A stretch of 12,547 bases of DNA from O2-02-FULL-42-9 sp038043025. GTDB taxonomy: Bacteria; Pseudomonadota; Gammaproteobacteria; UBA12402. A program made the translations under genes and the position numbers. This document shows, one piece after another, positions 1 through 6,599 of the stretch (positions are counted from its first letter, which is position 1; each line of letters begins with the position of its first letter). The stretch spans positions 1 to 12,547 of the forward strand of contig JBBTCW010000028.1 of the NCBI GenBank assembly GCA_038043025.1, in the 5' to 3' direction. The notes beneath the pieces are model-generated. The model was given only the letters and a program-made list of their open reading frames with translations, had not been told where the DNA came from and searched no databases.

Positions 1-6
1 TCACTG

Positions 7-174
7 TTATGACTCATGCGAACAAGCTGGTCTCAGCTCAGAGGACGCAACACGTCCATCTGATTCTAAATAATTCATCATGACTTCTGGTAAATGCCAT
101 TCTAACAATGAATACCAGCTTACCTCTGAGCTGAGGATAGTAATATATGGCCATCCATGGCCAGTCGTTCGCAT
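7..174 (-). CDS. Possible 55-residue ORF inside the repeat mosaic (doubtful)
   Basis: An ATG at 174 opens a 55-codon frame ending in TAA at 9-7. The same frame is open all the way back to the spoT stop codon and is in phase with spoT, so the repeat block reads through about 73 codons without a stop. The predicted peptide is rich in Trp and Glu, and a short LSSE-type word recurs because the DNA repeat recurs. I see no convincing Shine-Dalgarno sequence before the ATG and recognise no family. It may be a chance frame in a repeat element, or a repeat that keeps an open frame because it tolerates insertion into genes. Confidence that it is a translated gene is low. Confidence 0.15.
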   Translation of the reverse strand: MRTTGHGWPYITILSSEVSWYSLLEWHLPEVMMNYLESDGRVASSELRPACSHES

Positions 175-228
175 GACTGCGACATGCCACTGGCATGTCG
201 GTTCATGCTCACCCTCTGAGCTGAGGAT
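14..228. repeat. Mosaic of short inverted and direct repeats downstream of spoT
   Basis: A 16-base word, CCTCTGAGCTGAGGAT, occurs twice in direct orientation at 123-138 and 213-228, the second copy ending on the base before the spoT stop codon. A near-identical inverted copy lies at 31-44 (13 of 14 bases). Two further inverted pairs are interleaved with these: TCATGCGAAC (14-23) with its complement at 167-176, and AAGCTGG (24-30) with its complement at 115-121. Local palindromes fill the right half (148-163, 162-179, 180-200). The dense nesting looks like an interspersed palindromic repeat element rather than a simple terminator. No other copy is present in this window, so membership of a repeat family is an inference. 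Confidence 0.75.
180..200. repeat. Perfect 21-bp palindrome (hairpin) within the mosaic
   Basis: CGACATGCCA at 180-189 is followed by one base and its exact complement at 191-200, giving a 9-bp stem with a 3-nt loop in RNA. It lies 29 bases past the spoT stop on the transcribed strand. No T-run follows it on either strand, so it does not look like an intrinsic terminator, though it could protect the 3' end of the spoT message. A second, smaller perfect palindrome (7-bp arms, 2-nt centre) lies at 148-163. Confidence 0.7.
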
Positions 229-2355
229 TTATATATTCTGAACGCGCGTCACTTTCGTGACATTCGTGAGTTGTTGCAAATGACGCATGATACGCGACAA
301 ATGTTCTCGATTGCGTACCATCACCAACAACTTGACAATACTGTATTTTTCATCTTTATCATAAATGCCGACATTATTAATATTGGCATCTTCGTCTGAA
401 ATAATCAGCGCAATTTCCGCCAACACACCGCGCAAATTAATAATCTCAACACTTAATTCAACTTCAAATTCGCCATGAACGTCTTTTTCCCAACACAACA
501 TAATACGTTTTTCAGGATGATTATGAAACTCTAACAAATTTTTACAATTCGCATGATGCACCGTCACGCCATGCCCTTTAGTCATCACGCCCTCAATCGG
601 ATCATCGGGAATAGGATGACAACAATTTGCAAAGCTCAGCACAACACCTTCTGAACCCTTTATGCATAGCGGTTTACGCTCATCTTCATTGGGAGGGCGT
701 GTGATTTTAAATTCTTCACGACTAACCAATTGTCTGGCAACCAGCTGTGCAACTTGATTACCCAAACCAATCTCACCAAATAACTGATTGATATCATTAA
801 AATTTAACGACTCTAATATTTCATCAATATGTTCTTGAGGAATATCTTCCAACGCAACATGAAGAGATAATAATGCGTTACTCAATAAACGCTGACCCAA
901 TTTAATCGATTCAGATTCGCGCTGCTGTTGCAAAAACTGACGAATCTTAGTCCGCGCTGTACCGGTCACTACAAAATGCAACCACGCTGGGTTGGGATAC
1001 GCACTCGGGCTCGCAATAATTTCAACGGTTTGACCATTTTGCAAACGCGCACTTAAAGGTGAAACACGACGATCAATTTTTACCGACATACAATGATCGC
1101 CAATATCAGAATGAATTTTATAGGCAAAATCAATGGGCGTCGCGCCATGTGGCAGCGCCACAATTTTCCCTTGCGGCGTAAACACGTACACTTCTCCCGG
1201 AAATAAATCCAACTTCACATTTTCAATAAACTCTAACGAATCACCCGCGCTACGCTGTATTTCTAATAACCCCTTTATCCAGTCACGCGCGTGCAATTGC
1301 GCTTGATTCGTCACGTACGAGTCAGTCTTATATACCCAATGCGCCGCAATGCCATCATCTGCAATTTTTTCCATTTCATTTGTACGAATTTGAACTTCAA
1401 TGGGTACGCCAAAAGGACCAAATAATACGGTATGCAATGATTGGTAACCATTGGCTTTTGGCATTGCAATATAATCCTTAAAACGTCGCGGAATGGGTTT
1501 GTAAAGGCCATGCACAATACCTAACGCACGATAACAATCACTTTGATCTTCAACAATAATACGAAATCCATAAATATCCATTACATCGGAAAATTTTAAA
1601 TGCTTGTTACGCATTTTTTTATATAAACTATACAAATGTTTTTCGCGACCCGCGACCTGAACATTCTTCAAATCAGATCCTTGCAATACCTCCGCTAGTG
1701 CCGCTTGAATTTTTGCAACGATTTCTTGACGATTTCCACAGGCATCTTGCACGGCTTTACGCAAAATACGATGCCGTCTCGGATAAAAGATCGCAAACCC
1801 TATCGCCTCTAATTCTAAACGGAAACTGTGCATACCCAACCGATTGGCAATGGGCGAATAAATATCCAGCGTTTCGCGCGCAATCCGTTTTTGCTTACTG
1901 ACAGGCAAAGATACCAAGGTACGCATATTGTGAAGACGATCGGCAAGTTTTATCAAAATAACACGCACATCATCCGCCATCGCCATCAACATTTTTCGAA
2001 AATTTTCTGCTTGCGCTTCCGCGCGAGAACCGAATTTAATCTGCGTTAATTTACTCACCCCATCCACCAAGCGCGCCACGTCTTTGCCAAACTTTTTTTC
2101 CAAATCTCCACGAGAAACCTTGGTATCTTCCAACACATCATGCAAGACAGCCGCAATCAGCGTTGTTTCATCTAAACGCATTTGCGAGAGAATCGTTGCT
2201 ACGGCGATAGGGTGCGTAATATAATTTTCGCCAGAACTGCGACATTGATCTCGATGCGCTTTGGCGGAAAATTGATAAGCTTTATAAATGCGTTCAACCT
2301 GATCTTCGGACAAATAGGTTCGTATTTCTTTTCGAAGGGGTAAAAATACTGACAC
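229..2355 (-). CDS. spoT: Bifunctional (p)ppGpp synthetase/hydrolase SpoT
   Basis: SpoT makes and, mainly, degrades the stringent-response alarmone (p)ppGpp in the cytoplasm. The 708-residue product has the full RelA/SpoT layout. The N-terminal HD hydrolase domain carries His72-Asp73 and the ED pair of the LHDVLED motif. The synthetase domain (about 235-345) includes the RFKD motif at 291-294, which is typical of bifunctional enzymes rather than RelA, then YQSLHT and EVQIRT. A TGS domain lies at about 388-447, a conserved-cysteine region near 577-603 (NCCHPIPDD) and an ACT domain at about 633-704. The start is GTG, supported by AGGAGG 8 nt upstream. It is the last gene of the hldE-hldD-gmk-rpoZ-spoT operon, 71 nt after rpoZ. 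That gap holds a TATACT box (2393-2398) without a good -35, so an extra internal promoter is possible but weak. The order gmk-rpoZ-spoT matches E. coli and strongly supports SpoT over RelA. Confidence 0.98.
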   Translation of the reverse strand: MSVFLPLRKEIRTYLSEDQVERIYKAYQFSAKAHRDQCRSSGENYITHPIAVATILSQMRLDETTLIAAVLHDVLEDTKVSRGDLEKKFGKDVARLVDGVSKLTQIKFGSRAEAQAENFRKMLMAMADDVRVILIKLADRLHNMRTLVSLPVSKQKRIARETLDIYSPIANRLGMHSFRLELEAIGFAIFYPRRHRILRKAVQDACGNRQEIVAKIQAALAEVLQGSDLKNVQVAGREKHLYSLYKKMRNKHLKFSDVMDIYGFRIIVEDQSDCYRALGIVHGLYKPIPRRFKDYIAMPKANGYQSLHTVLFGPFGVPIEVQIRTNEMEKIADDGIAAHWVYKTDSYVTNQAQLHARDWIKGLLEIQRSAGDSLEFIENVKLDLFPGEVYVFTPQGKIVALPHGATPIDFAYKIHSDIGDHCMSVKIDRRVSPLSARLQNGQTVEIIASPSAYPNPAWLHFVVTGTARTKIRQFLQQQRESESIKLGQRLLSNALLSLHVALEDIPQEHIDEILESLNFNDINQLFGEIGLGNQVAQLVARQLVSREEFKITRPPNEDERKPLCIKGSEGVVLSFANCCHPIPDDPIEGVMTKGHGVTVHHANCKNLLEFHNHPEKRIMLCWEKDVHGEFEVELSVEIINLRGVLAEIALIISDEDANINNVGIYDKDEKYSIVKLLVMVRNREHLSRIMRHLQQLTNVTKVTRVQNI

Positions 2356-2363
2356 TTGAAAAG

Positions 2364-2369
2364 CCTCCT
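2364..2369 (-). promoter_or_regulatory. Strong Shine-Dalgarno fixing the GTG start of spoT
   Basis: On the minus strand AGGAGG is followed by 8 nt and then GTG at 2355-2353. This perfect site decides for the GTG start. The resulting N-terminus (MSVFLPLRKEIRTYL) aligns with the usual SpoT beginning. Confidence 0.85.
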
Positions 2370-2426
2370 AAACTGCATTAATCCCTGTTATCAGTATAAT
2401 CCAAAAACGTCCATATTTTGGTGCTT

Positions 2427-2825
2427 TTATTCCGTATCCGATGAATCTTCTATTTCTTCTACTTCTTCCGCTGACACAGGTACATCATCCTCGTCATCCG
2501 ACATCGTCATAGCTTCGGGGATTTCTTCTTCCGTGACATCCATCGGTTCTTCTGCAAACGCATCTTGTGCTTCAAGCGCTGCTGCCGCAGCTCGCCCTGC
2601 AGCCGATGGCAAATCTTCTAAACGCAATTCAGTGGTTCGCAGCGGTTTAGGTTCTAATCCGCTAGCAATTTCACGCAATGCCAATACGGTCGGCTTATCG
2701 CCCTCCGGTGCAACGAGTGATTCCGCGCCACGCTCTAATGAGCGAGCTCGCGCTGCCGCCTTTAATACTAATTTAAAGCGATTCTGAACATGCTTCAAAC
2801 AATCTTCTACTGTTAATCGAGCCAT
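2427..2825 (-). CDS. rpoZ: RNA polymerase omega subunit with a long acidic C-terminal tail
   Basis: Omega helps assemble and stabilise RNA polymerase and, in E. coli, forms part of the ppGpp-binding site 1. Residues 1-60 carry the family signature: MARLTVEDCL, NRFKLVL, AAARAR and the TVLALREI helix. At 132 residues it is about 40 longer than E. coli omega (91). The extra C-terminal part is an Ala-rich stretch (about 75-90) followed by a strongly acidic tail. Residues 92-132 contain 20 Asp/Glu out of 41 and no Lys or Arg. The ATG lies 5 nt after the gmk stop, and the AAAGGG ribosome site overlaps the end of gmk, so the two are probably translationally coupled. The shift from a conserved head to a low-complexity tail occurs within one uninterrupted frame. 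Confidence 0.97.
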   Translation of the reverse strand: MARLTVEDCLKHVQNRFKLVLKAAARARSLERGAESLVAPEGDKPTVLALREIASGLEPKPLRTTELRLEDLPSAAGRAAAAALEAQDAFAEEPMDVTEEEIPEAMTMSDDEDDVPVSAEEVEEIEDSSDTE

Positions 2826-2830
2826 AATTT

Positions 2831-3436
2831 TTACCCTTTATCTATTAATTTTTTCCATGCAGTTTGTAATTTATCACGGCGACATCGTCCCGCCCGAACA
2901 ATCGCCTTGAGGTCTTCTAACGCTATCGCAAAATCGGCATTGACTACCAAGTAGTCATATTCTACACAATGCGCAATCTCTTCACCAGCCATTTTTAACC
3001 GACGCGCAATCACCTCATCATCATCCTGATTCCGCCCCGTCAGACGCTCCTGTAAAATTTTTCTCGACGGCGGCAAAATAAAAACACTGATCGTATCCAA
3101 CATCTTTTTTCGCACCGTCCGTGCCCCTTGCCAATCGATTTCTAAAATAACATCCAACCCTTTCTTCAAATCAGCTGCGACGCGCTGTTTGGACGTTCCG
3201 TAATAATGCCCAAACACGTTCGCATATTCCAAAAACTCATCGGCTTCAATGCGCTTTTCAAATTCGTCAATCGAAACAAAAGAATAATCAACGCCATCTA
3301 TCTCATCCACACGAGCCGGTCGAGTCGTGTAGGACACCGACATTTTAATGTTATCCATCTGCTCAATAACCGCATGGTTAAGACTGGTTTTCCCCGTCCC
3401 CGATGCAGCTGAAACAATATATAACGAACCGGTCAT
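2831..3436 (-). CDS. gmk: Guanylate kinase
   Basis: Gmk phosphorylates GMP (and dGMP) to GDP with ATP in the cytoplasm, feeding GTP and hence (p)ppGpp synthesis. The 201-residue product is close to the E. coli length (207). The P-loop ASGTGKTS lies at 11-18, followed by the GMP-binding segment with SYTTRPAR (35-42) and the YYGTS motif. The conserved EIDWQGA segment and the FILPPS strand before the lid region (LTGRNQDDDEVIARRL) are also present. Only 2 nt separate its ATG from the hldD stop, and a GAGGA ribosome site sits in the end of hldD. The position ahead of rpoZ and spoT is conserved in gammaproteobacteria. Confidence 0.98.
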   Translation of the reverse strand: MTGSLYIVSAASGTGKTSLNHAVIEQMDNIKMSVSYTTRPARVDEIDGVDYSFVSIDEFEKRIEADEFLEYANVFGHYYGTSKQRVAADLKKGLDVILEIDWQGARTVRKKMLDTISVFILPPSRKILQERLTGRNQDDDEVIARRLKMAGEEIAHCVEYDYLVVNADFAIALEDLKAIVRAGRCRRDKLQTAWKKLIDKG

Positions 3437-3438
3437 AT

Positions 3439-4389
3439 CTATTTTTCCTCGCTGAGGTACTCTAAATATTTCCGCACGCCGTCTTCGACAGGCCGAAAAG
3501 CAATGTCACATCCTGTCTTGCGCAAATTTGTCAAATCGGCTTGCGTAAAACTCTGATAGTGTCCCGCCAATTTTTCGGGGAAGGGAATATATTCAATCTC
3601 GCCCTTTCCATACCATTTTATCACTGCATTCGCGACATCATTAAAGGTTTGCGCACGCCCCGTACCGACATTAAAAATACCCGACTGATTCGCATGCCCA
3701 TAAAACCATAAATTAACGGCGGCGGCATCCTCAACATAAATAAAATCACGCTCTTGCGCACCAGGGGCATAACCGTCAGTGCCTTCAAACAATTCCACTT
3801 TGCCCGTCTCTTTAATTTGCTGATACAAATGCGAAGCGACACTAGACATTGTTCCTTTATGCTGCTCACGCGGCCCATAAACATTGAAATAACGCATGCC
3901 AACTATTTGACTTTCTGCGCTCGGTAAAACTTTTCTGACATACTGATCAAATAAAAACTTTGAGTAACCATATATATTCACGGGGCGTTCATAAGCGCGC
4001 TCTTCTTTAAATATTTTTCCATTACCATACGTTGCGGCACTGGATGCATAAAAGAACGGTACTTTGCGAGACATACAATACTGCAATAATATTTTGGAAT
4101 ATTCATAGTTATTCTCCAGCATATACATGCCATCCCATTCCATCGTATCTGAACATGCCCCTTCATGGAAAACTGCTTCAATAAACTCAAGCCCTGCACT
4201 TTTATTAACAATCTTTTCGCGAAAGGTATCTTTATCCAAATAATCCATAATATTACAATCAACCAAATTAACGAACTTACTGCCATCACTAAAATCATCG
4301 ACAACCAAAATATCGGTTCGTCCACTTGCATTTAACGCCTTTATAATATTACTACCAATAAAGCCTGCGCCGCCCGTTACAATAATCAT
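3439..4389 (-). CDS. hldD: ADP-L-glycero-D-manno-heptose 6-epimerase
   Basis: HldD (RfaD) converts ADP-D-glycero-D-manno-heptose to the L-glycero form, the last step in making the activated heptose for LPS inner core. The 316-residue product is a short-chain dehydrogenase-type epimerase. It has the NADP-binding TGGAGFIGSN loop at 5-14, and Ser116, Tyr140 and Lys144 form the S/YxxxK catalytic set at the same numbers as in E. coli HldD. The HEGACSDT, RYFNVYGPRE, RDFIYVED and FTQADLTNLR blocks are all intact. Its ATG overlaps the hldE stop by 4 nt (ATGA), with a GGAGG ribosome site just before it, which indicates translational coupling to the enzyme that supplies its substrate. Confidence 0.98.
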   Translation of the reverse strand: MIIVTGGAGFIGSNIIKALNASGRTDILVVDDFSDGSKFVNLVDCNIMDYLDKDTFREKIVNKSAGLEFIEAVFHEGACSDTMEWDGMYMLENNYEYSKILLQYCMSRKVPFFYASSAATYGNGKIFKEERAYERPVNIYGYSKFLFDQYVRKVLPSAESQIVGMRYFNVYGPREQHKGTMSSVASHLYQQIKETGKVELFEGTDGYAPGAQERDFIYVEDAAAVNLWFYGHANQSGIFNVGTGRAQTFNDVANAVIKWYGKGEIEYIPFPEKLAGHYQSFTQADLTNLRKTGCDIAFRPVEDGVRKYLEYLSEEK

Positions 4390-5822
4390 TTATCAACCTC
4401 CTCCGCCTCATTTTGAATACGATCGATCACACGGGTTGTCGAGAATCCATCAATAAACTTTAAACTTTTCACTTCGCCGCCGTTTTGTAACACCCTATCT
4501 GCCCCAACGATCTCCTGCGGCTTGTAGTCCCCGCCCTTGACTAACACATCAGGCAAAATGCGCGAAATAATGCGTTCAGGCGTGTCTTCGGAAAATGGAA
4601 CGACCCAATCAACTGCACTCAATCCCGCCAACACCATCATACGTTCTCTAATGGAATTAAGCGGTCGATTGGCGCCCTTTAATCGCGCAACCGATCCATC
4701 ATCATTGACCGCCACAATCAAACGATCACCGCATTGTTTTGCTTCTTCTAAATACTGCACATGCCCCGCATGCAACAGATCAAAACAACCATTCGTAAAT
4801 ACAATTTTTTTGCCACGCGCACGCGCTTGCGCAACCGCTAACAACAATTGCTCTTCGCTTAACATTCCGCCTAAATGCGGTGCCTCAACGACGTATTTTA
4901 ATTCCGATGCACTAACAGTTGCCGCGCCTAATTTTGTCACCACAATGCCCGCCGCCATGTTCGCTAACACGACCGCTTGAAATAAATCAACTCGCGCCGC
5001 AATAGCAGTACTTAATACTGCAATCACCGTATCGCCCGCCCCAGTCACATCATAAACTTCTTTTGCGCGCGTCGGAATATGATTTTCTTTTTGGTCTTTG
5101 CGAACCAATGTCATTCCCTGTGCGCCGCGCGTGATTAATAACGCATCGATATCATATTCATTTAACACTTGACGCGCACGCAGCACCATCTCCGTTTCAT
5201 TCTGAAAATCCCCCGCCATATTTTTAAATTCATTTAAATTCGGCGTCACTACCGTCGCGCCCTTATAACAATCAAAATGAGGCCGCTTTGGATCCACAAA
5301 AACAGGAACTCGCGCGTGACGCGCATATTCAATAAAACGCTTGGATTGACATAACGTGCCCTTGCCATAATCCGACAAGATCACCACATCAGCAGACTTT
5401 AATTCCGCCTCAAAAATTTCCATTAATTGTTGAGAATGATCAGGGGTAAACTCTTTCTCAAAATCAAGACGGAGCAACTGCTGATGCTGACTTAAAACAC
5501 GCAACTTAGTAATCGTATGTCGATCTCTGCACGACACAAAATGACAATTTACTTGAGCAGACGTCAATTGATCTTTTAAACGCGTCGCTTCCGCATCCTC
5601 TCCCACGAGGCTCAATAACGTCGTTTGGGCCCCTAATGCCGCCACATTCAACGCGACATTCCCCGCTCCGCCTGGACATTCTTTGACCTCTTCCACATGA
5701 ACCACCGGCACTGGCGCTTCGGGAGAAATCCTGGACACAGACCCTTGCCAATAGCGATCCAGCATGACATCGCCCACCACCAAGATTCGCGCTTTTGTAA
5801 AATCAGGTACTGTTGTAAACAT
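4386..5822 (-). CDS. hldE: Bifunctional heptose-7-phosphate kinase / heptose-1-phosphate adenylyltransferase
   Basis: HldE (RfaE) phosphorylates D-glycero-D-manno-heptose 7-phosphate at C1 and later transfers AMP to give ADP-heptose. I start it at the ATG at 5822 (478 residues), which matches E. coli HldE (477); an upstream TTG would add 17 unrelated residues. The N-terminal PfkB kinase domain shows GDVMLDRYW, SRISPEAPVPVV and PGGAGNVALN. The kinase signature DVTGAGDT lies at 258-265, with Asp264 as the expected base. The C-terminal cytidylyltransferase-fold domain has TNGCFDLLHAGH with HAGH at 351-354, and VKGGDYKPQEIVG. It is the first gene of the minus-strand operon. A TATAAT box ends only 9 nt before this ATG and there is no Shine-Dalgarno, so the message may be nearly leaderless. 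Confidence 0.97.
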   Translation of the reverse strand: MFTTVPDFTKARILVVGDVMLDRYWQGSVSRISPEAPVPVVHVEEVKECPGGAGNVALNVAALGAQTTLLSLVGEDAEATRLKDQLTSAQVNCHFVSCRDRHTITKLRVLSQHQQLLRLDFEKEFTPDHSQQLMEIFEAELKSADVVILSDYGKGTLCQSKRFIEYARHARVPVFVDPKRPHFDCYKGATVVTPNLNEFKNMAGDFQNETEMVLRARQVLNEYDIDALLITRGAQGMTLVRKDQKENHIPTRAKEVYDVTGAGDTVIAVLSTAIAARVDLFQAVVLANMAAGIVVTKLGAATVSASELKYVVEAPHLGGMLSEEQLLLAVAQARARGKKIVFTNGCFDLLHAGHVQYLEEAKQCGDRLIVAVNDDGSVARLKGANRPLNSIRERMMVLAGLSAVDWVVPFSEDTPERIISRILPDVLVKGGDYKPQEIVGADRVLQNGGEVKSLKFIDGFSTTRVIDRIQNEAEEVDK

Positions 5823-5831
5823 AGAGGCCGA

Positions 5832-5837
5832 ATTATA
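5832..5837 (-). promoter_or_regulatory. -10 box of the hldE operon promoter
   Basis: A perfect TATAAT on the minus strand lies 9 nt before the hldE ATG. The best -35 with 17-nt spacing is TGGTTT (5855-5860), a poor match. Transcription would start 0-3 nt before the ATG, giving a leaderless or almost leaderless message, in keeping with the absent ribosome site. An alternative is a more distant promoter that I do not recognise. Confidence 0.5.
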
Positions 5838-5886
5838 ACCAGCTATTGGGCATAAAACCAGGGGTTCACTCAATTCAAAATGCTAT

Positions 5887-5915
5887 TTGGAATTTTTGAA
5901 AAAATAATCTATAAT
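5887..5915 (+). promoter_or_regulatory. Sigma70-type promoter of the abiE pair
   Basis: TTGGAA (5887-5892), a 17-nt spacer and a perfect TATAAT (5910-5915) predict a start site near 5922. This fires rightward into the AbiE genes, back to back with the leftward hldE promoter about 50 bp away. Confidence 0.7.
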
Positions 5916-5922
5916 TTGTGTA

Positions 5923-5945
5923 AAACTGTCGTTTTTTGACAGTTT
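5923..5945. promoter_or_regulatory. 23-bp inverted repeat at the abiE transcription start: probable operator
   Basis: AAACTGTC (5923-5930) and its exact complement GACAGTTT (5938-5945) flank a 7-nt T-rich centre. It begins one base past the predicted transcription start. AbiEi antitoxins of studied systems repress their own promoter through inverted repeats, so this is the likely AbiEi site. It could also fold as an RNA hairpin in the leader. Only one clear inverted repeat is visible. Confidence 0.6.
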
Positions 5946-5966
5946 CATTCAAATTATAGGAATTTT

Positions 5967-6599
5967 ATGGCAACAAAACTTGAGAAAATACTGCTCACTC
6001 ACCCAAATACTTATATCACAGACGGGGAACTCGACATGCTATTACGCGTCAACCAAAATCAACGCCATGGCCAAGTCAAACGCGCCTTACAAAAAGGTGA
6101 CTTAATTCATGTGCGACGAGGATTATATGTGATTGCAGATCATTTCTCAAAACGCGCGCCGCACCCCTTTGAACTAGCACAAAAAATTTATTGGCCATCC
6201 TATATTAGCCAAGAATCTGCGCTCTCTTATCATGGATTAATTCCAGAAACCGTGTATACTACCACAAGCGTCTCCCCCTTCCGTAAAAAACAAATCGAAA
6301 CCCCATTTGGTTTATTTACTTATCTACCCTTACCAAAACAAAATTTTTTCATTGATGTAGCACGCGTACAAGAAGACCAAACAATCTTTTTTATGGCAAA
6401 CCCATGGAAAGCATTATTGGATTATGTGTTCTGCCTTAAAATAGATATCGATCGGTTAACTCCGTGGCTAGAAAGCATGCGCATTGAAAAAAGCGACTTA
6501 CCAAACATATCTCATAAGCAAATAGAACAACTAGAAAAATTTTATCATAACGAACGGATATCAAAATTAATTAAACTCATTAAGAAGGAAACAAAATGA
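5967..6599 (+). CDS. abiEi: AbiEi-family type IV antitoxin / transcriptional autorepressor
   Basis: The 210-residue protein has the layout of AbiEi antitoxins: an N-terminal winged-helix segment (about 1-58, with the RALQKGDLIHVRRGLYVI wing) and a C-terminal antitoxin domain. The central block typical of the family is present: HPFELAQKIYWPSYISQESA (66-85), then YHGLIPE and TPFGLFTYL. Antitoxins of this class counter the AbiEii nucleotidyltransferase without a stable toxin-antitoxin complex, and the winged helix represses the operon. The ATG has AGGAA about 5 nt upstream and follows a promoter and inverted repeat. Its stop overlaps the next start by 4 nt (ATGA), tying the two genes together. 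The family call rests on motif memory and pairing; the specific symbol denotes class, not proven function. Confidence 0.87.
   Translation: MATKLEKILLTHPNTYITDGELDMLLRVNQNQRHGQVKRALQKGDLIHVRRGLYVIADHFSKRAPHPFELAQKIYWPSYISQESALSYHGLIPETVYTTTSVSPFRKKQIETPFGLFTYLPLPKQNFFIDVARVQEDQTIFFMANPWKALLDYVFCLKIDIDRLTPWLESMRIEKSDLPNISHKQIEQLEKFYHNERISKLIKLIKKETK

Noticed and set aside
229..2355. RelA instead of SpoT
   Set aside because: The HD motif His72-Asp73 is intact and the synthetase has RFKD rather than the acidic ExDD of RelA; the gmk-rpoZ neighbours also fit SpoT.
2401..2421. Attenuator hairpin between rpoZ and spoT
   Set aside because: CCAAAA and TTTTGG can pair across a 9-nt loop, but a 6-bp AT-rich stem is too weak to claim as a regulatory structure.
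2356..2787. Plus-strand Ser/Ala-rich frame of 143 residues antisense to rpoZ
   Set aside because: It is the reverse complement of the acidic, GAA-rich part of rpoZ, which explains its Ser-rich composition. Omega is clearly the real gene.
4537..4980. Plus-strand frame of 147 residues antisense to hldE
   Set aside because: It is fully inside the well-conserved nucleotidyltransferase half of hldE and has no recognisable motif or ribosome site.
5823..5873. Longer hldE starting at TTG 5873 (495 residues)
   Set aside because: The 17 extra residues do not resemble HldE N-termini, there is no ribosome site before the TTG, and the extension would run across the TATAAT box. The ATG at 5822 gives the family length.
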